In this document: in pieces, positions 1 to 6,023 of the stretch | Layout of the letters: every line of letters begins with the position of its first letter | Position numbering within the stretch: position 1 is the stretch's first letter | Source: Acinetobacter sp. UBA6641 | GTDB lineage: Bacteria > Pseudomonadota > Gammaproteobacteria > Pseudomonadales > Moraxellaceae | Reading direction: 5' to 3' | DNA: 6,155 nucleotides | Assembly (NCBI GenBank): GCA_002455755.1 | Contig: DKLL01000157.1 | Location: 1-6,155 of the forward strand | Program-made: the position numbers and the translations under genes | The notes under the pieces: generated by a model | What the model was told of the DNA's origin: nothing | The model's input: only the letters and a program-made list of their open reading frames with translations | Database searches by the model: none

Positions 1-16
1 TAATTGATGACACGCC

Positions 17-880
<864 letters not shown>

Positions 881-899
881 TCAAGAAAAGAATTGTTTA

Positions 900-934
900 T
901 TTGTATCAAATTTCATTGCTTGATTTTGTATCAA
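900..934. repeat. Tandem 10-bp direct repeat upstream of blaOXA
   Basis: The ten bases TTTGTATCAA occur at 900-909 and again at 925-934, with starts 25 bp apart. They lie 29 to 63 bases upstream of the blaOXA start codon, in its presumed promoter region. On the blaOXA strand each copy reads TTGATACAAA. The copy at 925-934 contains TTGATA, a possible -35, but no good -10 lies at the right spacing. The repeat could be a binding site for a regulator or chance in AT-rich DNA. Confidence 0.4.
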
Positions 935-979
935 TAACGCATTACTAAAAAATATTTACCCCACAGTTGTAAGAAAATA

Positions 980-1008
980 TTTACAAGTGCCACAATTAAG
1001 TGCATACT
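980..1008 (+). promoter_or_regulatory. Sigma-70-like promoter of the plus-strand candidate sRNA
   Basis: The elements are TTTACA at 980-985 (five of six to TTGACA), a 17-base spacer, and CATACT at 1003-1008 (four of six to TATAAT). A transcript would start near 1014-1016. A 13-bp inverted repeat, GTGCA-TAC-TGCAC at 1000-1012, covers the -10 element and suggests an operator. No protein gene follows; the next plus-strand signal is the terminator at 1077-1112. Confidence 0.5.
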
Positions 1009-1012
1009 GCAC
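1000..1012. promoter_or_regulatory. 13-bp palindrome over the -10 box, possible operator
   Basis: The sequence GTGCATACTGCAC is a perfect inverted repeat with five-base arms and a three-base centre. It covers the whole proposed -10 hexamer (1003-1008), so a bound protein would block RNA polymerase. The regulator is unknown. Confidence 0.35.
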
Positions 1013-1014
1013 CG

Positions 1015-1112
1015 CATTAGGGCAAATTAGATATATTCCTCAGCAGATTTTTTAATTTACCCGAAGATTTTGGCGGAAAAACCCCAGTTTTCTTTGAAAA
1101 CTGGGGTTTTTT
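1015..1112 (+). ncRNA. Candidate small RNA of about 98 nt between blaOXA and the porin
   Basis: This is an orphan transcription unit with a sigma-70-like promoter (980-1008) and a strong intrinsic terminator (1077-1112), but no open reading frame worth naming. The predicted RNA has a 5' stem-loop: GGG at 1020-1022 pairs with CCC at 1060-1062, then after one mismatch AAATTA at 1024-1029 pairs with TAATTT at 1053-1058. The large loop contains UUCCUC (1036-1041), complementary to a Shine-Dalgarno sequence. A single-stranded purine- and U-rich linker (about 1063-1076) leads into the 15-bp terminator stem, as in Hfq-type sRNAs. No known RNA family is recognised. The alternative is a minus-strand RNA, since the 5' stem would also fold, with a G-U pair, on the other strand; however, the better promoter is on plus. 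Confidence 0.5.
1077..1112 (+). terminator. Strong intrinsic terminator of the candidate sRNA
   Basis: Fifteen-base arms (1077-1091 and 1097-1111) pair perfectly around the loop CTTTG (1092-1096). The GC core is CCCCAG/CTGGGG, followed by TTTTTT at 1107-1112. The A-tract on the left would also allow termination on minus. It does not end any annotated protein gene, because blaOXA starts to its left on the other strand. Confidence 0.85.
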
Positions 1113-1314
1113 ATGCGCAATCGTTTAAAAAAGAATCTGTACACTCCAGAAAAATGCACCATATTAGTGCTATATAAATTTATTTAAAATTAAACCTTAA
1201 AAAGTTATCCATTGCATGACTAAAAATGAGCTGTTTTCCAATATCGTTATTGTTTTGTTCTAATTGCTTGTTTTCCCGTTCTCTTAATCTAAATTAAAGA
1301 CTTGATCTTAAAAT

Positions 1315-1345
1315 AAAAAAAAACCCAACCTTGGGGAAAGTTGGG
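1315..1345 (-). terminator. Minus-strand intrinsic terminator
   Basis: Read on minus, CCCAACUUU pairs with AAGGUUGGG around a CCCC tetraloop, giving nine continuous pairs including one U-G wobble. A run of nine U follows (1323-1315). On plus the wobble becomes an A-C mismatch and there is no U-tract, so the terminator works only leftwards. No annotated gene feeds into it, which is why a non-coding transcript is proposed. Confidence 0.75.
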
Positions 1346-1417
1346 CATATAAAAACAAAAACTTGTTTATGGAGAATCAGATCATCATCACATTCTTTCA
1401 ATGTAGTATGAATTGAT
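1315..1417 (-). ncRNA. Candidate small RNA of about 103 nt, minus strand
   Basis: This is a second orphan unit, reading leftwards. Its promoter is TTTACT-N17-CATAAT at 1452-1424, giving a start near 1417, and it ends at an intrinsic terminator at 1345-1315. It has no ORF of note. A small internal hairpin is visible, with arms at 1390-1394 and 1400-1404 (ACATT/AATGT, five-base loop). The stretch between hairpins contains UUCUCC, complementary to a Shine-Dalgarno sequence, and a U-rich run before the terminator, both common in trans-acting sRNAs. No known family is recognised. The alternative is the 3' end of a longer minus-strand transcript starting nearer the porin promoter, but no gene lies there. 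Confidence 0.45.
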
Positions 1418-1423
1418 AGGAGT

Positions 1424-1452
1424 ATTATGGTGAAAATAACCAACCAAGTAAA
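1424..1452 (-). promoter_or_regulatory. Sigma-70-like promoter of the minus-strand candidate sRNA
   Basis: On minus, the -35 is TTTACT (1452-1447), the spacer is 17 bases, and the -10 is CATAAT (1429-1424, five of six to TATAAT). The predicted start is an A at about 1417. AT-rich DNA gives chance promoters, so the main support is the correctly oriented terminator about 100 bases downstream. Confidence 0.45.
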
Positions 1453-1858
1453 GTTTATTAAAACAGTAAGTTATTAAAATCATCACAATAACAAATCATT
1501 TATGTTAAACAAGTCACAAAACAAAAAGCTTATTGTTTATTTTTTAAACAAAAAAACAGCCTTATGATGTGAGTTTTATTGTCATAATCGGATAATTATC
1601 TAAAAAATGATACTTAGTTCACGCAATAAAATACATTGCAATCGGATTTTACAATTGAGTTATTAAAGTAATTCAATTTAACAGTGAAAAAGTCGATTAA
1701 TATTTGTTTATTCCTGAAAATATTAGCTGTAAAAATGCTCATATTCATTTGTTATAAAAAACAATTTTTAAAGTTGACAGAAAAAATCAACTGTTCTTTT
1801 TTTAATCAATTATACTATTGATAACAAAAACTCAACAAAATAATGTTATTTTACTTCA
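1453..1858. other. AT-rich non-coding spacer upstream of the porin
   Basis: By eye this stretch is roughly three-quarters A+T, with many short A and T runs and stops in all frames. It contains an AT-only hairpin (TTGTTTA at 1533-1539, TAAACAA at 1545-1551) and an inverted repeat AGTTGA/TCAACT (1772-1777, 1787-1792) that includes a TTGACA hexamer at 1774-1779. No convincing gene, tRNA or mobile element was found. The composition suits binding of a nucleoid protein such as H-NS (inference), and it may carry upstream control sites for the strongly expressed porin. Confidence 0.5.
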
Positions 1859-1886
1859 TTGACTTAATGTTTTGTTACAATACAAT
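1859..1886 (+). promoter_or_regulatory. Promoter of the Omp33-36 porin gene
   Basis: The elements are TTGACT at 1859-1864 (five of six), a 16-base spacer, and TACAAT at 1881-1886 (five of six). A start near 1893 gives a 5' leader of about 35 bases before the ATG at 1928. This is the best promoter match in the window and fits an abundant outer-membrane protein. Confidence 0.7.
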
Positions 1887-1927
1887 GCTGCTGGTTTAAT
1901 CCATCTGTAATAGAACTGGAAATTATT

Positions 1928-2827
1928 ATGAAAAAACTCGGTTTAGCCACTGCCTTATTATTAGCCATGACCGGTGCTCAAGCGTATCAAGTAGAAGTAC
2001 AAGGTCAATCTGAATACATCGACAACACAGTAAATGACAAAAACTTTACTGGTGCTGTACAAGGTACTTATTACTTTAAAGATGTTGATTCTTCTAAAGG
2101 TCCATTGGCTGAAGCAGCGTTTTTAAACCAGGCGTCTAACGTGTCTGTAGCTTATAACTACGGTGAATACGATGTAGATGCTGAGAATTCTGATTTTACT
2201 TCTCACACTATTGGCGCTAAAGCTGAAGCTTACGTTCCAACTAAAGTTGTTCCTGTATACGCTAGCGCTTCTTACAGCAACACCATTACTGACAATAAAG
2301 CTGCTGGCGTTGCTGACGACCATGGTGACCGTTATGCTTTAGAAGTTGGTGTTCTTCCAATTAACAACTTCTTGGTTGCTGTGGGTTATACTAGCGTTGC
2401 TAACCAATACTCTTTAGATGTTTTCAACACTCTTTCAAATGGTGTAGCTAAAGCAGCTTTAGAATCTGACACCATTGCTGACGACCAAGATGCAATTACT
2501 GCACGTACCAAATACGTAGGTGCGATCGATGGTACTAATATGTCTATCGGTTTTGAATCTGGTTTAGTTTATGGTGAAGCTACTGCTTACAACCTAGGCA
2601 CAACTCTTTTCGTTACCCCTAAATTAAGCGTAGGCGCTTCTTACGCTGAATCTAACTTTGCTGGTTCACCAGACAAAGCTTGGGGCGCGAACGTAAACTA
2701 CTTCATCACTCCTGCTGTTGCAGTTGGCGCTTCTTATGTAAATGCTAACTATGAATCAGCTCAAGCAAATGATTTGACAGTTCGTGATACTCAAACTGTT
2801 GGTGTTAATGCTAAATTCCGTTTCTAA
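1928..2827 (+). CDS. omp33-36: Outer-membrane porin of the Omp33-36 (Omp34) family
   Basis: This 299-residue beta-barrel porin forms a channel for small solutes in the outer membrane. It has a Sec signal peptide (positive MKK, hydrophobic core, cleavage probably after AQA at 17-19), alternating aromatic and polar strands throughout, and a terminal phenylalanine (KFRF) as the BAM assembly signal. It is recognised from A. baumannii Omp33-36 by shared blocks: NFTGAVQGTYYF at 39-50, AEAAFLNQASNVSVAYNYG at 61-79, ARTKYVG at 192-198, DGTNMSIGFE at 201-210 and NYFITPAVAVGASY at 257-270. The regions around 83-95, 115-130, 160-187 and 275-290 differ from the A. baumannii protein as I recall it and are probably loops. 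Codon use is narrow (GCT, GGT, GTT, AAC), as in highly expressed genes. The ribosome site is weak (TGGA, seven bases before ATG). In A. baumannii, loss of this porin is linked to carbapenem resistance and the protein is reported as a virulence factor; carry-over to this species is inference. Confidence 0.95.
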   Translation: MKKLGLATALLLAMTGAQAYQVEVQGQSEYIDNTVNDKNFTGAVQGTYYFKDVDSSKGPLAEAAFLNQASNVSVAYNYGEYDVDAENSDFTSHTIGAKAEAYVPTKVVPVYASASYSNTITDNKAAGVADDHGDRYALEVGVLPINNFLVAVGYTSVANQYSLDVFNTLSNGVAKAALESDTIADDQDAITARTKYVGAIDGTNMSIGFESGLVYGEATAYNLGTTLFVTPKLSVGASYAESNFAGSPDKAWGANVNYFITPAVAVGASYVNANYESAQANDLTVRDTQTVGVNAKFRF

Positions 2828-2848
2828 TTTTTATTAGAAAAAGAATTC

Positions 2849-2877
2849 AAAAAAGGACGCCTCATGCGTCCTTTTTT
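2849..2877. terminator. Bidirectional terminator between the convergent porin and BCCT genes
   Basis: GGACGC (2855-2860) pairs with GCGTCC (2866-2871) around the loop CTCAT. It is flanked by AAAAAA on the left and TTTTTT on the right, which also pair, so a U-tract follows the stem on both strands. It lies 21 bases after the porin stop and 11 bases beyond the BCCT stop and can end both transcripts. Confidence 0.9.
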
Positions 2878-2888
2878 ATTTTCTGGAT

Positions 2889-4859
2889 TTATTCAGATGT
2901 TCGAACCAAACTTAAAAAATGTAAATGGCGTTCATATTGATCGATAATATCTTGCAGTAAATCCTCCAAAGTCCAATCCATCACATCATAGTTCTGCCCA
3001 CCTTCTCTTAAAAAGACTTCCGCTTGATAATAAGTCATTTCATTCGTGGTCATTTCCGGCATGAAGCTTGGGGGGACGGTTTCGCGTGTCACCACTTGGT
3101 AAATGAAATTGATTTCATCATGATGGTCTACTCTCAATTCCAAACCATCCGCAATCGAAAGGATGCTCACCGTCAACTTACGCCGTTGAAACTCCTTTTG
3201 CACGCTTTGAAAAGCCTTGGCTACCTCAGTCTCAATATACTGTTTCACCTCCGCTTCAGTATGCGGATAATGCATGATCAGACCCAGACGTTGTTGCCAA
3301 CTGCGTGGGTTTTGAATCGCGCGTGGAGTAATCCGCGCCTCTTGCAATGCATTCATTTTGGTGATGTCTAGGCGTAAAGCTTTTAATAGCCCCCAACAGA
3401 TCAACAGCATAATAAAAGTAAACGGTAAAGCACTCATCATGGTGGCTGACTGTAATGCCCCCAGTCCACCCACCAACAGTAGCACAATCGCCAATACTGC
3501 CATCAGTGCCGTCCAGAACAGTCGTTGCCAGGTAGGAGAGTTTTCAGATTTTGCGGTTAAATAATCGGTCACCAGTGCACCCGAATCCGCAGAAGTCACA
3601 AAAAACAGCATCACTAAACAGGTTGCCAGCAAACTCATGACACTGGAAAAAGGCAAGCTGTGCAAGAACTGGAATAACGCAACTGATGAATCGCGTTGTA
3701 CCGCCATAACCAGCGCATGATTGGCCTCATGCAAAATGCTATATAACGCGGCATTGCCCATAAAACCCATCCAGATCAGGGTAAAGCCAGTCGGAATCAG
3801 CAAAACCCCCACAATAAATTCACGGATGCTGCGGCCTTCGGATACCCGGGCAATAAACATCCCCACAAATGGCGACCATGAAATCCACCAGGCCCAATAC
3901 ATAATGGTCCAGCCACCAATCCAGCCATTGGGTTGATAGGCATATAAATTAAAGGTCATCGCAAATAAATTCGAGATGTATTGCCCGGCATTTTGAATGG
4001 TGGTTTGCAGTAAATAAATCGAAGAACTGGCGAAAAATACGAACAGCAATAAAATCAGTGCCAGAATCAAATTTAATTCAGACAGCCGTTTAATCCCTTT
4101 ATCCAGTCCAAAAAATACCGAAATGGAGGCCATGGCACTGACCACAATAATCAGGACAACTTGGGTGACGGCTGATTGCTGGATTCCAAACAGATAATTC
4201 AATCCCGAATTAATTTGGGTGACCCCAAACCCTAGGGTGGTCGCCACACCAAATACGGTACCAATCGTGGCAAAGGTATCGACTGCATCCCCAATCGGAC
4301 CATAAATTCTCTGGCCAATCATCGGATATAAGGCAGAACGGATTTTCAGCGGCAAATTGTGCCGATAAGCAAAATATGCCAGTGCCAGACCCACAACGGT
4401 ATAAATTGCCCAGGCATGCAAGCCCCAGTGAAAGAAAGTCACCCGCATGGCCTGTTGGGCAGACTGGATCGTTTCAGCCGGACCTGTCGGGGGAGAAACA
4501 TAATGCATGACCGGTTCGGCAACACCAAAGAACATTAGCCCGATCCCCATGCCTGCAGTAAATAACATGGCAAACCATGAAGCATTGCTATAGCTGGGCT
4601 GACTATGGTCAGGACCGAGCTTAATTTTACCCATGTCCGATAGCGCGATATAAATCAGTAAGATAAGAAATATTGCGACCGATAAAACATAGAACCAGCT
4701 AAAAGAATCGGTGACCCATTGATTGAGCTGTCTGGTAATCAGCTCAAATGAATTCGGGGCTAAAACCACTATTGCAAGAAAGATGACAATAATAGCGGCC
4801 GTACTTAAAAACACATTTGGATTGACGTTGGCAAACCAGGATGAATTTTTGGAAGGCAT
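2889..4859 (-). CDS. betT: BCCT-family quaternary-amine transporter, BetT type
   Basis: This 656-residue secondary transporter of the betaine/choline/carnitine family sits in the inner membrane, with about 12 transmembrane segments up to about residue 495 and a hydrophilic cytoplasmic C-terminal domain (about 500-656). Overall it aligns by eye with E. coli BetT (677 aa), including the end (QYERHLHFL at 641-649). Substrate-site aromatics are present at W145, W150 and Y153 (HWGLHAWAIY) and W325 and W328 (WAWWISWSP), matching the BetP Trp box. The glycine-rich TM3 motif is GMGIGL at 103-108, and VTSADSGAL at 421-429 holds the BetP-like Na2-site Thr/Ser. The substrate is probably choline or glycine betaine, for osmoprotection or catabolism; which one, and Na+ or H+ coupling, cannot be settled. 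It is not beside betIBA genes here. GGAGGA (4868-4863) lies three bases before the ATG. No clean promoter was found; co-transcription with the upstream channel gene (174-base gap) is possible. Confidence 0.93.
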   Translation of the reverse strand: MPSKNSSWFANVNPNVFLSTAAIIVIFLAIVVLAPNSFELITRQLNQWVTDSFSWFYVLSVAIFLILLIYIALSDMGKIKLGPDHSQPSYSNASWFAMLFTAGMGIGLMFFGVAEPVMHYVSPPTGPAETIQSAQQAMRVTFFHWGLHAWAIYTVVGLALAYFAYRHNLPLKIRSALYPMIGQRIYGPIGDAVDTFATIGTVFGVATTLGFGVTQINSGLNYLFGIQQSAVTQVVLIIVVSAMASISVFFGLDKGIKRLSELNLILALILLLFVFFASSSIYLLQTTIQNAGQYISNLFAMTFNLYAYQPNGWIGGWTIMYWAWWISWSPFVGMFIARVSEGRSIREFIVGVLLIPTGFTLIWMGFMGNAALYSILHEANHALVMAVQRDSSVALFQFLHSLPFSSVMSLLATCLVMLFFVTSADSGALVTDYLTAKSENSPTWQRLFWTALMAVLAIVLLLVGGLGALQSATMMSALPFTFIMLLICWGLLKALRLDITKMNALQEARITPRAIQNPRSWQQRLGLIMHYPHTEAEVKQYIETEVAKAFQSVQKEFQRRKLTVSILSIADGLELRVDHHDEINFIYQVVTRETVPPSFMPEMTTNEMTYYQAEVFLREGGQNYDVMDWTLEDLLQDIIDQYERHLHFLSLVRTSE

Positions 4860-4893
4860 ATATCCTCCATTTTATATTTTAATTAACGTGACA

Positions 4894-4906
4894 GACCAAC
4901 GTGGTC
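4894..4906. promoter_or_regulatory. 13-bp palindrome upstream of the BCCT gene, possible operator
   Basis: GACCA-ACG-TGGTC is a perfect inverted repeat with five-base arms, 35 to 47 bases upstream of the BCCT start. On minus it overlaps TTGACC (4908-4903), a fair -35 match, but no good -10 lies at 16-18 bases. The regulator is unknown, and it may be chance. Confidence 0.3.
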
Positions 4907-5033
4907 AAATGAAGCATTTATCGAAGATAAATAAAAGACGAGCTCAGTGGAACTAGATAAAAACTCGGAAGTATCATAAATAAAGGATACGAACAAAGCA
5001 GTTATATTCCTGTAACCTGTTCAAAAATCTGGT

Positions 5034-5726
5034 CTATTTTTTAGTTTTATCCCGATTGGGTAAATGGGCAATATATTGCAAGGCGATTAGGCGCGACACA
5101 ATCAGGGCCAAATACATGACCCCGCAGAACATTTGCAGCAGGGCCAGTACCCGTGCAGGGGCACTTCGGGGAATCAGATCAGACAAGCCGGTGGCAGACT
5201 GCAAACTAAAGCTCAAGAACAGCAAATCGAGCCAGCTTTGTAAACCCGCCACATTGGGATTCTGAAAGCTTGCCGGCACCAGTAGTTGGCAAACGTTATA
5301 TAAAAATGCAAATCCCCAGGCAAGCAGGGTAAATACCGCACCCGCAGCAAACAGTTCATCTCGGGTTAAATAGCGGTCTTCGAACATATAACGTAACAGA
5401 CCATAAGCTGCGCTAAAATAAGCGGCTGCTTCAAAGCCATGGGCAATCACCTGTATCCAAGGATTTTCTATGCCCAATAAAATCAGGGAAGAAAAAATCA
5501 CCGCGCCACTGACAAAACTTAGGCCCAAAAAGGTAAACATGGGGGTTTGCCGAATGACTTTGGCAATCACCAGTAACACCAGCACCCCTAATAACCAGGT
5601 GAGCGTGCGGTAAGGTATGCTGTAGTTGACTGCAACAGACACGATCAAAATGATAAACTGTAATAAAAGCAGCCAAGCTGAAGGCAATAAGCGAAATACC
5701 TTCCACACATCAATAATAGCCTGCAT
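5034..5726 (-). CDS. Inner-membrane protein with an ion-channel (2TM pore) module and atypical filter
   Basis: This 230-residue, very hydrophobic protein has apparent membrane segments at about 13-33, 42-58, 63-85, 91-111, 125-150 and 190-212. The last two flank a re-entrant pore loop at about 165-186, the layout of bacterial Ion_trans_2 potassium channels. The loop reads LSFSLQSATGLSDLIP: the family frame (a Ser-Phe pore helix, then filter, then Asp, then Pro) is kept, but the usual TVGYGD filter is replaced by ATGLSD (178-183). Selective K+ conduction is therefore doubtful; another ion, or a non-conducting role, is possible. No soluble regulatory domain (RCK or cyclic-nucleotide) follows, and the protein ends in a short basic tail (NRDKTKK). 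The start is supported by GGAG at 5737-5734, seven bases upstream. It lies between actP and betT on the same strand. No clear terminator was found between it and betT. Confidence 0.8.
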   Translation of the reverse strand: MQAIIDVWKVFRLLPSAWLLLLQFIILIVSVAVNYSIPYRTLTWLLGVLVLLVIAKVIRQTPMFTFLGLSFVSGAVIFSSLILLGIENPWIQVIAHGFEAAAYFSAAYGLLRYMFEDRYLTRDELFAAGAVFTLLAWGFAFLYNVCQLLVPASFQNPNVAGLQSWLDLLFLSFSLQSATGLSDLIPRSAPARVLALLQMFCGVMYLALIVSRLIALQYIAHLPNRDKTKK

Positions 5727-5807
5727 TTTTTTGCTCCAGAATATTGCTTTTTTTATGAGTCAATTTTCAGTAATTTTTTATGTTTCTTTTAATCAACTTA
5801 GCACAAA

Positions 5808-5948
5808 TCACCTCGGCAACCACTGAAACATTTGTATGAAAATGATTGAACAATCCTGTTCTTTTGCAATGTTCAATTCCATTTCAACAAAGCTTGACCA
5901 CTCCAGACACAAGTGAATGTCATAAGATTTTCCATCCGGCCAAGACAT
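5808..5948 (-). CDS. Weak candidate small protein, 46 aa
   Basis: An ATG-started frame of 46 codons (begins MSWPDGKSYDIH, ends FQWLPR) lies between actP and the channel gene on the same strand. The frame is open upstream to a TGA at about 5981. A weak TGGA lies about five bases before the ATG. It is rich in Trp (W3, W17, W43) and has Cys at 14 and 33, with no membrane segment or known motif. Against it, the actP terminator sits 34 bases upstream and leaves no room for a promoter, so it would depend on read-through. It may also be a gene remnant or chance. Confidence 0.2.
   Translation of the reverse strand: MSWPDGKSYDIHLCLEWSSFVEMELNIAKEQDCSIIFIQMFQWLPR
5845..5877. repeat. Inverted repeat upstream of the channel gene
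   Basis: ATTGAACA (5845-5852) and TGTTCAAT (5870-5877) are perfect eight-base arms separated by 17 bases. An inner GAACA/TGTTC pair (5848-5852, 5857-5861) uses the same left arm with a four-base gap. It lies 119 to 151 bases upstream of the channel start and could be a regulator site or an RNA hairpin. The half-site ATTGAAC resembles what I recall of BetI (choline repressor) operators, but that is a memory-based suggestion. Confidence 0.3.
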
Positions 5949-5984
5949 TACAATCCAGTTTTTTGCTATTTTCTGAAGTCATAA

Positions 5985-6008
5985 AAAAAGCCCCTGACGG
6001 GGCTTTTT
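5985..6008 (-). terminator. Intrinsic terminator of actP
   Basis: On minus, AAAAAGCCCC pairs with GGGGCTTTTT around a four-base loop (5995-5998), and the U-tract runs to seven (5989-5983). It begins 15 bases after the actP stop. The mirror A/T flanks make it potentially bidirectional. Confidence 0.9.
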
Positions 6009-6023
6009 AAAACGGGCTATCTC

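Noticed and set aside
1430..1477. A 15-16 codon frame (ATG 1427 or GTG 1430) behind a good AGGAG at 1418-1422, plus strand
   Set aside because: It is very short, the spacing to ATG is only four bases, there is no plus promoter or terminator, and it overlaps the better-supported minus promoter, whose -10 explains the ATTATG bases.
1533..1551. TTGTTTA/TAAACAA hairpin as a terminator
   Set aside because: The stem has one G-C pair and no U-tract follows on either strand. It is probably ordinary AT-rich sequence.
1614..1748. 44-aa frame on minus in the AT-rich spacer
   Set aside because: It has no ribosome site, its composition is just AAT/ATT/TTT-type codons, and there is no motif. It is the kind of frame AT-rich DNA yields by chance.
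2123..2323. 66-codon minus frame opposite the porin
   Set aside because: It is a shadow of a strongly biased, clearly real porin gene.
3024..3371. 115-codon plus-strand frame inside the BCCT gene
   Set aside because: It is a shadow of the well-supported minus-strand betT coding sequence. The same applies to the other plus frames within 3358-4956.
4988..5033. Terminator after the channel gene
   Set aside because: Only weak arms such as GAACA/TGTTC with a long loop and no U-tract were seen, so termination between the channel and betT genes is not claimed.
5431..5706. 91-codon minus frame within the channel gene
   Set aside because: It overlaps the channel gene in another frame, and the channel reading has clear membrane segments and a pore motif.
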